From positions 70,694 to 134,693 of the forward strand of contig NW_004798101.1 in assembly GCF_000002075.1 (NCBI RefSeq): a DNA stretch of 64,000 bases. The letters are read 5' to 3'. Made by a program: the position numbers and the translations under genes. Under the pieces are notes generated by a model. That model searched no databases and had not been told where the DNA came from. It was given only the letters and a program-made list of their open reading frames with translations. Below are positions 46,983 to 56,957 of the stretch, piece after piece (position 1 is the first letter of the stretch; each line of letters begins with the position of its first letter). Origin of the DNA: Aplysia californica (taxonomy: Eukaryota > Mollusca > Gastropoda > Aplysiida > Aplysiidae).

Positions 46983-48763
46983 GGTGATCCAATGGAAGTC
47001 CCAACAGCACCGGGCTTGCAACGTAGTTTTATCAACTTCAACAGAAAACGGCACTGACAAACTCCTCCAAAAAGGCAATTCTTAGTCCATTGCCTTTGTA
47101 CATTGTAATCAATTTACTTTGAAGTCACTTTCATCAACTGTTTCTTCCATTCCTCAGTTGAACCTTCAAATCCATCCATTGCCTTTTTTGCTACTGGAGA
47201 CAAAAAAATAAACATTCTTGAAGACACATCAATGTCTGTTTAGTTTGCCACTTCTCTATTTCCTGATAATTATTCACCTGCGGTGTAGCGATACCTACAG
47301 GGTACTTTTTAAATGTTAAAAAAATGTACTTTTCTACTAATATTTCACATAGAGAGATTACAATTGACACTTTTTGTTATGAATCACACATGGCACCAAA
47401 AGGTGGCAGAGGACAAAAGACAAAAAAAACACGATAATATTATGATTTGACAGAAAATGGCCGAAGTCTACAACTTTATAAAATAAATGTTAATGCCCAA
47501 GTTTTCATTCATTTATTTTTGTTGTATCATAAAGTGAGTGTCTTATCACACAAGGCACAGTCAGGAATATCAAATCCATTAGACACTCAAAGGGTACTCA
47601 AACTAAATTTTTTTAAGTTGCCAACACAGTTGTCTTCACCTTAGATCCTAGAGCTTAGGAGAAAGAAAAATTAAGGATCTTCCAATTGTGAGTCTCAAGA
47701 ATTTAGTCGATCCCATGTGCTCCTCCTCTCAATCTCAACTGTCCAAAATCCCATCTAGTGCAAACATTGCACCCACCCAGAGAGATTTTAAACGGAGTTG
47801 CGATTGCATTCATGAGCGTGTTTGACCTGTGACTCGAAGCGCAGTACAATGATTACAAATTTTATCTTCTTGGTTGATCAGCTTAGCATGCCTATGTTTT
47901 TGTTCAGTAAATTTCTGATATGAAATATGGCATCCGGGCCAATATTAGTCCCTTCAAAGCAGGATCTTACAGATGAATTCTGTATTGTAAATATTGTTTT
48001 CTTAAAACAGCAGAATCTTTCGAAGAATCCGGATCACAGACTGTGGGATCTTAGGCAGAGACCACTGTACCTACGAGAAAACATTCCAGGGGTAATTTCC
48101 ACAAGTGTCCATTAAACCAAGAGGCACCAAAATTGTGGACTATTGCATCACTTAAAATGTAGCTTTTTGATCAGGAGTTCAGAATCTCCCCATGTCCATC
48201 GCAAAAAAGGTAATCTCGGAGTGTGTCAAAGTAACTGAAGTGTTTCTTTCAACGTAAACAATCTCACTTGAGTTGCATTTTCACTTTAAAGAATCAGGCC
48301 AATTCATCCATGTTGCCTTTAAGTTATTTATACCATGAAAAGCTTGTTACTCTCACACTCAGTGACCCAGTCCCATCAATGAACAGGGTGTCTCAAAAGT
48401 CACCAGACTGTACTGCAGTGTGCTTGTATACACAAAATACGTCAGGTTGCATTGTTCCCAAAACAATTCATATATATCTATGTTGTTGAGAACAGAAAGA
48501 GAGTGTGACGGCACTGCACAGCTCAGCCAATCAAAAACAAATGTAACTAACTAGAAAAAAATGCAGCTTGTGCTAATATTAATTAAATAATTGTGCACCC
48601 CCTAAACTGAAGAAGTGGTAATGATATCCTACCATTTTCATTTGTCATTAAAACTCAGGCAGTCAGAATTGATTTCTCATATATTTTCCGGAACACCCAT
48701 AATTAAATTTGCACTATCATTTACAGTTCAATAAGTTTTTGTATCAATTGATTACTTTAGATC
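46983..48763. other. Intergenic, BLTP1 upstream side
   Basis: Should contain the BLTP1 5' UTR and promoter. No TATA box or clear first exon is visible; the sequence is AT-rich without recognised repeats until the MULE element. Confidence 0.6.
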
Positions 48764-48771
48764 TAGATCTA

Positions 48772-50038
48772 GGTCACTCTTTTCCATGATAAGACACATT
48801 AGGACACGATATGATATTGATAAGACACCAATAAAACACGATAAGACATGAAATGACACGAAAAGACATTCTATTTACCAAGAATTCCGAGTCACTACAC
48901 AAGTAGTGAGCTAAATCAATTTGTATTAGTGTCTCAGTTTGAGTTACATTACGCTCCCTTTGGATCATGTGACCAAAAGTAATCAAACGTCTTCAGTCCC
49001 ATGTTTCAGGATGGCAATTCTGATGCTGAAACATTTTTTAAAATATCTTCAACACCTGTCAGGTGCGTTAGGGGTGGAGAGCCGTTAAGTTTTCGGGAGC
49101 GACAAAGGGAGGGCTATACGGATTGCCATTAAAAGAGCATTTCCTCATGCTCAAAGAGTCGAGTGTACAGTCCATGCCAGGAAAAACTTTGATGCATTTC
49201 ACAGAGATAATGTGGGGATGCCTCAAAGACATCGAACATAGCTTGTGAATCAGGTTTTTGGACAAGGTGGTGTGGTGGCCAGGGAGACAGATTAGATCCC
49301 TCCGTCCTGGCAGATGTCCTACAACTACTCAGCAGTCAGAAGGGACAATGCTCAGGTTAGGCAGTATATATATGAGGAGGATGGAGTCGCTCTTGGTTGA
49401 GAATGCCACCACAATGACCAAACCAGGTTTGATTGTCAACTCAGCTTGTGGGACAACAATCTAGCTGAAAGTGCCAATAATTTCCTGAGACAGAAGGTGG
49501 GCAGGCAGCAACAGAAGCTGCCAGACCTGTGCAATATTCTAAAGAGAGCAGTTGAGGCGCAGTTCCGTGAGCTGCGGAGGTCACTTGTTGGACTTGGGCA
49601 CTACCAACAGATTTGTGATTACCAGAGGTTTTTCATGGTTTCGGAGGTTTTCTTAAGAAAACACAGAAACAGTGTGATGCCCTTTTCAGGAATTTCATTG
49701 CGAAAGCAAAGGAGGGCCGTCTGGTCTAGTCCACCAGTGGAAACACCACAATGAGACAGCCAGCTCATCAGAGCAGAAAACCTGGCCAAGTGCAAAGACC
49801 AAGGACTGATCGTACAACTTGAAAGAAACGTGTTTGGTGTTACATTGAAACATTTTTGGCTGAACATTGAAATGTGTTGCGGTGAATATCAGCTAATAAA
49901 CACATTAAACATACTTCCAAAGTGTCTTTTCGTGTTTTAGAACATGGTATTTCTTTTCATGTCTCATTAGTGTCTTATTGTTGTCTTAACGTTTCTTAAA
50001 TTGTCTTAAAATGGTTTATCGTGGAAAATAGTGACTCC
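48772..50038 (+). mobile_element. MULE-type DNA transposon remnant with long TIRs
   Basis: Ends are imperfect inverted repeats of about 100 bp: left GGTCACTCTTTTCCATGATA, right (reversed) GGAGTCACTATTTTCCACGA, both followed by many AAGACA/ACACGA words. An apparent 8-bp target duplication TAGATCTA flanks it (48764-48771 and 50039-50046). The interior carries a decayed transposase, about 49120-49740. Pieces in shifting frames read AFPHAQRVECTVHARKNFDA and then NLAESANNFLRQKV..KLPDL, the pattern of the MULE transposase C-terminus found in many invertebrate genomes. Stops and at least one frame change make it inactive; it is also short for an autonomous MULE. Confidence 0.75.
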
Positions 50039-50651
50039 TAGATCTACCTGGAAATATTGTCCCTACCCTAGGGAGCCTGAAGACCCGGCGGTGAACAGCA
50101 GCCTTTACATTAGTCTTAGAGACTGAGATCTAAATAAGACGAAGAAAAAGAAGATCTACCTCATTCACCATGCAAAGATCTAAGAGCAACATCGGGGAAG
50201 TAGACAATGTGAATGCATTTTAAAAAGAAAGTGCATTGTAAAGGAAAATGATAATCTTGTTTTCGAAATTGACTCAGATTCTTGTCCAAAATAGTCAGTG
50301 ACACAATGCGCTGCAATTAAAAAATACGCTTTTAAGAGTCAAATTCTAATTTTTAAAAAGAACACACATAGAGATATCATCAATCATCATGTCTATTTTT
50401 AACTTGACCAATATTACAAGGAAAAATTTGGAGGAAAACTGGACGGAAATGTGCATTTAATCACTCTGTGTCTGTGTCACTCTTACAGAAGAGAGTAAAC
50501 TGGAACGACATATAATAATAGATAGAATATTTATATAATGTCATTCTGGCTGATCGATACGATCTGAGTAAACTGAGTTAACATGAGCTCATAACCTCAT
50601 ATCATAGCTAGCTACAATAGTACGTAGTAAGTTGCATTCATTTAAGGAAGA

Positions 50652-51210
50652 GGCTAGCCGTACTTAATGACGGCTAGACTGGCAGTCTAGCCGTACTTAA
50701 GTACGGCTAGACTCGCAGTCTAGCCGTACTTATTCTTAATATGATGGCTAGACTGACCATTTAACAAAAAATAGGCCTACTGAATTGTAAATATACTTTT
50801 TTAGTGTGCAGTACCTAAAGTATTTGTATTTGAGACGAAACCAGGTGCCTAAATGACAGTGCATGTATTTTAAACCTCCTGTTTTCTAATGTTAATAGGG
50901 CCTAAGATAAGTACGGCTAGACTGTCAGGCTAGCCGTACTTAATATTGATGGCTAAATTGTAAATGAAATATTTAGTTTGCAATGCCTAAAGTATTTGTA
51001 TTTCAGACAAAACAAAAAGGTGCCTTACTGACTTGCATGTATTTGAACCTGAATAATTACTAGATCTAGATCTAATGAGACCTGTGTACTTAACAGGCTT
51101 GAGTCGATAGGGCCAAACCTAGATCTAAGTACGGCTAGACTTGCAGTCTAGCCGTACTTAAGTACGGCTAGACTCTCAGTCTAGCCGTACTTAAGTACGG
51201 CTAGCCACTT
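50652..51210. repeat. Array of palindromic hairpins built on a 15-bp arm
   Basis: The arm AAGTACGGCTAGACT and its reverse AGTCTAGCCGTACTT recur with 3-nt spacers: CGC at 50714, GTC at about 50924 (one arm imperfect), TGC and CTC in 51127-51206. Adjacent units abut so that arm and reverse arm also meet head to head, giving a 30-bp perfect palindrome at 50684-50713. Two related spacers (about 50745-50900 and 50947-51120) share taaagtatttgtattt and tgcatgtattt, so a larger unit is itself tandem. No gene overlaps it. Confidence 0.93.
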
Positions 51211-54200
51211 CGTTCATTTAATTGTCAAAAGATTGGTTGGACTCACAATCCTACTAAACAATACCACTACTACTGTACTCTCAACTGAGTCATGGATGAT
51301 ACAGGGCTGATAGCAAGGGGCAACTTGGCCACTACTACATACTTTTATTGGGCAATCTCTGGTTTTGGCCCCAAGAGTCTGAAGAGCACTAGAAAGAATG
51401 TAAATCTTAGTCTATACTGACTTTAATACTCAGTACTGTATTCCATAATTGATGTTTGGCAATTAGGTTTGACATTTTCTCTCGCTCGCCTCGCGTCAAG
51501 CATCTTATCGGCACGCACAGCGAAAAGTAATCGTTTCGAACCAGAAGTATAGCATAGCATGTGTGTGTGTGTGCGCGCGCATGTGTGTACGTGGTGAAAC
51601 ATCAAACCAATGCCAATAATGTGCCAGGATCTGGACAATAAAGATGTATCTTATCTTATTATCATAAATTTAAAACGCTCGGTGGAGCCACCATTGGGGC
51701 CAAAACCGGATAACCCCTTAGTATGCATGCTAGGTTAAACACAACAAATCTAACATTTCAATCAAGGAAAAGATCTCGATTCTCTAGATCTAGATTTTCT
51801 AGATTAGATCTCTAAGTCTAAGCCTAAAAAGCTTGTTTTGAATTAATTAGTTGTGCACCCCGCCCCCTGAACTGATGAAAAGATAAGCATTTACACTACC
51901 TACTGTAGAGGAATAGAAGATTAGCAGTAGCAGGAAAAGATAAGTCCTTTCTAAAAGTAATAAAAGAGACATTTAAATGAAATGTAGGCCAAGTCTGGCT
52001 CTTTTGAGACGACTACTATTGGTCTGCTAGAGATTTAGCGACTATAAAGACAGCTTCCATTTTATTTCAGCTCACCATTGACAAAGGAGTAAGTGATCTT
52101 CATGAAAACACCCTCCCTTAAACAGGAAATTTTAACATGATTTGGAACTGTAGATCAACAAAAATACAAGGGCCTCAAACAATCAATTGATTCAACACAG
52201 TCACAGCATTAGGATTGTTTGAGTTAAAATCTTGGCCTAATGAAAGATCACAATACACACAATACTCATTCGACCCGGAAGTAAATGTAAACAAAAAGTA
52301 GGCGTTCCTGACAAACAACCTAACTGCCAATAATAAGAAACAAAAGATTGAATTTGAGCAGTGATTTTAGCTTTATAGCATTTATACTCCTGAAACGACT
52401 GTTAAGTATATATTTTCCTGTTAGTCTTATAAATCAATGCTTCGTTTGTAAATTTGAGTCAACCAGTTGGGAAAAAGATTTTTTTTCTTTCTTGTACGTG
52501 CCACCATAATATTATTATTTTACATTTTACATTACATCAAGCAAATGGCGACTGCTGTGAGTATCAAGAGTGTTATATGAGGAAGGAAGTGAAAGAAGAT
52601 AGGCTAAATGGGCCTCGATCATAGAGATAGTTGTATTATATATAAATCTAGACCTGGGATTTATTTTTTAGATTTTAAGCTGATGGACTTGGGAGGAGGA
52701 GCGACTTTTTATAGCCCTAGATCTCTAGATCTTTGTTTAAGGCAAATTAAGGCCTAGATCTAGATCTAGTGAGAATAGTAGTGCAGGCGAGTCTTGTGGC
52801 TATTCTCACCCGGTGCGCGTTCACCAAATTTTGCGTTCACCCTAAACCACAGAATTCTACACTGTGATAACAGAAAAAGGTATACCCAGAAAAATTGTAG
52901 AATTATGTGCCGTGAACAAACGTTCCATTACAACTGTAGCCTACTAAAAGCGTACAATTTTGTTCTCCTCTGTGGTTCGAAATCTAGAAGCGGAGCTGCG
53001 GGTTGATCGCTGTCCACACAAGCGCCCCACTTGTCTTCTTTATTGCTGTAAAATTTCAGATCTCTGCATTTAGTAGATGTTACATACCAACTTAAAATTA
53101 CCACCCATGCATTGATAAAACACTAGAGCTGGAAACTAGATCACGCATTCCAAACGCGAGGTGCCGGCATGCAAGAGGCGCATGATCGCTAGGCGGCATG
53201 TGATTGGCTGCCTATAACCAAATATGTCACGATGACTACATCGCGGGTTTTCCCGATAGCGCTTTACTGAGTTTTAGAAGGAGTGATCGCGTCGCGGTAA
53301 AAACGATGTCACGCAATTCAACATTATATTTCACGCAAATATCAGTCTTTAAGATCTATGTAATAAAGACATCGAAAAAGTGATAGCAGAACTAGATTCT
53401 GCACTAAAAATCACATGAAGATGCCAAGTTTCATTCATATGCCCCAATTCATTACTGACTTATGAACAGTTTTTCCTCAAAATACATCAATACATGTCCC
53501 ACATTTTGGCGATTTTTTCCTATATGAAGGTCTTCCAACATTTTGCAAACAAAAATCCCAATAACTTTTTTATTTATCAATGGATTTTTTAAATTTAAAA
53601 ACCATAGTTCTTAGAATTTACTCTATTTTCATTTAAGCTCATTTTTAAGCAATTTGGATGAAAATTTCATTTTTCATTGTCATTGCTGCTACTTTCTCAT
53701 GTTTAATTCTGGGAGAGGACTTCCGTAATAAGGGATTTAGAGGCAGCGATCGGACCCTTGGATCTGTCCATAGCTAGAGGTCCAATCCCATGTCCTGAAG
53801 GAGGAACTTAACCTCTTGTCCCGCGTCTGTTGCGAATCTTATCAGCAACAGATTACATCAGACATTCCGGGCAGGCCGCTGGGGTCTCTCAGTGTGTACT
53901 GTTGGTGTACAGTGCGCGTGCCGGGAAATGTGTGTTTTCACCATGAATACCGTAGGAGTGTGTTAAACGATGATGAAAATAACGCTCTATCGTTCTTAGC
54001 TTCCTATTTATAAAGTGTTACAAACATGAATAACCCCCTCTCACAAGCTGATGAGACATACGAGTAGTTACGCCCATTCGAATAACCTTTATGGACGCTC
54101 TTGTTGTTATGAATGACCTGAGGTTCGAAAGGGGATAATATAGGTCAATTTCCGAATATTTTGCACTCAAATTGCTCTTTGTACCTGCACAATGGTATTC

Positions 54201-55253
54201 GAAACTATCAAACAAGTTTATTTTTTATCAGGTAGTATCATTTCATACAAAATCAAGCTCATTTGAAAGATTTTGTAGAAAAATGGAAGTCTTGTTTCCT
54301 GACTATCCTTTCGAGCTCCTCATGTCTAAGTGGGTCAATTTCTTCTATAATTTCATTGGACGAACATCTAGAGCTACCAACTTAGCGTGTTTTGAATGAG
54401 ACGTATGCCTCGATTAAGAACCAACGCAGGTGGTTCTAGAAAAAGGTTGCAAACGCACACAAACTCAAGCAGACTGAAGCACACACACTTGACCTGCGTG
54501 AATGGGGATCCGACTCGGGACCCCAATTTCACGTAAGATGGTGGGCATTCTACACTGATACGGGACCTGAATGTAGGCGAGGTGCCGAAATAGGCTTATC
54601 GGGCGATATAAACCCGGCCTCCGCAGGAGGAGGGTTAAGTGTCGGAGTAAGAACTCTAGATACTAGATGTAGGGAGAGGGACAAAATTTACGTCACTCAG
54701 GGCCGATCCCTGAAATCAAGCAGTGCTTGATATTTTTCCGCCCCCAGCCTCTGTCTGCGCGTCGGGCGGCGGTCTGTTATTGACATTTCCAGTGTTCGTG
54801 ACATCCCGGGCTAGTACGTGGAGGTACTTTTTCAAATAAATAAACAAAATGTGTTTTTTTTGCTTACAAATTTTAAAAAACTATTGCATATTTGTTATCA
54901 GCGACCCAAAATTGGCAAAGTCAATGCGTACGGATCACTTTTTCTTGCCTCATTAAAAAGAACGAAAAATCCCGTGTTGTTTCAACTATTGAACACACTA
55001 TACTGATGGTGAAATGCAAGTTGAAAATTGCAAATCATTGTAATGTAGTTCCCTCTTGTCGCCAGGAAACGTGAAGTGGCGGCCAGCCTCTCGTGAGGAC
55101 TTATTGCTGCTCTGATTACTGTCGACTGCTTTTCAATAAGTGGGCTTACAATTCGTAGAAGGTGAAGATAGAGGTAGTCTCAGCCATTCTCAAATATTTC
55201 TTGAAGTCGCCTGGATATTCCCATAATTCTTTCACAATGTTATTGTTTGTGTG
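51211..55253. other. Intergenic, few recognisable features
   Basis: Contains scattered AGATCT palindromes (around 51780, 52720, 52755) and a short TG run near 51560. A possible degenerate tRNA-like segment lies on the minus strand near 54480-54550. No conserved coding sequence seen. Confidence 0.6.
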
Positions 55254-55263
55254 TGTATAAATA
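55254..55263 (+). promoter_or_regulatory. TATA box candidate (TATAAATAG)
   Basis: gtataaataggccg is the clearest core-promoter word in the intergenic region. About 30 bases downstream is tttcagtaacc, a possible start site. It could serve the myotubularin gene (ATG 1.5 kb downstream) or the ORF at 55369. Confidence 0.4.
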
Positions 55264-55368
55264 GGCCGTTTCAGTAACCATTTCTTCGCCCAATGTTTTC
55301 TCTTTCGCTTTCGTTTTTCACGAATCGCAAGTACACATATATCATAGCAAGCACATCATCCAAATATA

Positions 55369-55674
55369 TTGTTTTCCATGGCAATGGCGCGAAATGGGTC
55401 CAAAGGACATGGGATTGGACTTGAAGGGACAGATCCTAAGGTCCCATTGCCGCGTCTAAATCCCCTAAGCCTTAAGGGAGAACCTTGGAGGATGGACTCA
55501 AGGGAAAAAACTTTAGGAGGACGTTCCTTTGGGAGAAACCCAGGAGTTCCGCCTCCACAAGTAAATCGCCCATATCGAGCGACCTCTCTGAACTCTAGGA
55601 ATATTTTACTCAATGGCCATCAAAATCAGTACAGAAGGTGTTTTTCTCAAAAGTTTACAAAAATTACCCTGTAG
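55369..55674 (+). CDS. Unrecognised 102-codon ORF after the TATA box
   Basis: Opens MFSMAMARNGSKGHGIGLEG, continues rich in Gly, Pro, Arg and Lys (KTLGGRSFGRNPGVPPPQ). The opposite strand is also open for 85 codons here, so the openness may come from composition. No homologue recognised. It may be part of a first exon of the myotubularin transcript, an orphan gene, or chance. Confidence 0.25.
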   Translation: MFSMAMARNGSKGHGIGLEGTDPKVPLPRLNPLSLKGEPWRMDSREKTLGGRSFGRNPGVPPPQVNRPYRATSLNSRNILLNGHQNQYRRCFSQKFTKITL

Positions 55675-55835
55675 TATCTCCAAAGATAGTACATAGCAAG
55701 ATGGTCCACTCAGCCAAAAAAGTGTCCGCCGGAAGTCCGCTCTTTGCTTCAGATGGCGCTGCAGTCTGTTTTGAAGCTCTCTTTCGTTTCTCCAGAAGAA
55801 GAATAGGAATAGCACCTCCTTGCGTGCGCAGATAG

Positions 55836-56736
55836 ACTGCTGTTCATCAGCTGTTCGGGTTCATTCAGTGCACAGTTTTAGTTTTTTTTTATTTTAATAA
55901 CCTCTCGCCTTTCATTCTAAAGTCAAATTAAACGAAGAAAACAGTCACCCCTTCCTCCAGAAGAGGTTTTTTTGTCAGCATAACAATTTTAAAAAGTGTA
56001 CTTTCGAAATTTTAATTCTTTTTTATTCAAAAACTTAATGTTAGTTTCACTTGGATTTTTTTAACACATTTGACTAGTAGGGCAACTGTTGGCAAAGGGT
56101 GCGCATTTGCGAAGAGGACGCCACCAAATTTTGAGGACACTTTTTTAATTGGCTCAAAGAGAGGAGTAGACCCTCTTGTTATGTAGACTCTTTGGTATCT
56201 CTATGAAAAAGTAGAAATCGATTTTAGTGCCAGAATACATCTACATTTTAATACACGAACAGTATATATCTGTTACACTCAAGAAATTCCTTACTTTTCT
56301 TAACACGTTAAGTCAAAGTTTTGTAAGTTGACGCTGCAACTAAATTTCCACTGCCAGTGCGCCATGATCCGCTCATGTGACTATCACAACTAAATGCAAA
56401 TAGATAATTCTTACGGCTTTGAAATTATTATTAAATTTTGTTTCCTGTAATTAATGGATTTTGATTATAATTTGAATTTGAACGTTAAAAAATGTCAAGT
56501 AAAAAATTGGATTATTCTCTGCGAAAAGTAGTGACCTCCATTTTCCTTATTATGAAGTGATGTGAATTTGATTTATTTTGTTTGTGTGCAGAAGAAAGAA
56601 TTTTGCATTATTAAATGAAAATGAAGGCAGTGAAGCCATGGTAATTGGAGGGGAATGACTATGTTTCAGCCGTGTGGCTATTATGTCTTTCGGATTTCAA
56701 CAATTTTAAACTATGCAGTATGCCTTCTTTCAACAG
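55836..56736. other. Region just upstream of the myotubularin start
   Basis: AT-rich; no coding exon recognised. Probably holds the last 5' UTR intron, ending at the acceptor CAACAG at 56731-56736. Confidence 0.5.
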
Positions 56737-56744
56737 TGTAAAAC

Positions 56745-56957
56745 ATGGACAGGAATAGACTAAAACCAACGAGAAGTGTACCATCTGAGTCAGTTGCCAG
56801 TGCGAGTGGTGAAGCTGCAGCAGCAGACAGTGCTCGTCAGGGTTCTCCAAGTAACAGTTCCAAAGGCTCCCAGAGCCATAGCGCAGGATCCCCTTCTAAG
56901 TCTCTTTGTTCTTCAGCGTCAACATCATCAGAAAACATGCAGCCATATGAAACCAAA
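56745..56957 (+). CDS. MTMR2: Myotubularin coding exon 1 (start codon)
   Basis: Residues 1-71: [20 protein letters not shown], then Ser-rich text ending [11 protein letters not shown]. Vertebrate MTMR2 has a similar Ser-rich start. Exon probably begins at 56737 after CAACAG with eight noncoding bases. Donor GTAAGA, phase 0. Confidence 0.88.

Noticed and set aside
54480-54550. Minus-strand tRNA-like segment
   Set aside because: The T-arm-like pairing is present but box B is poor and no other arms fold convincingly.
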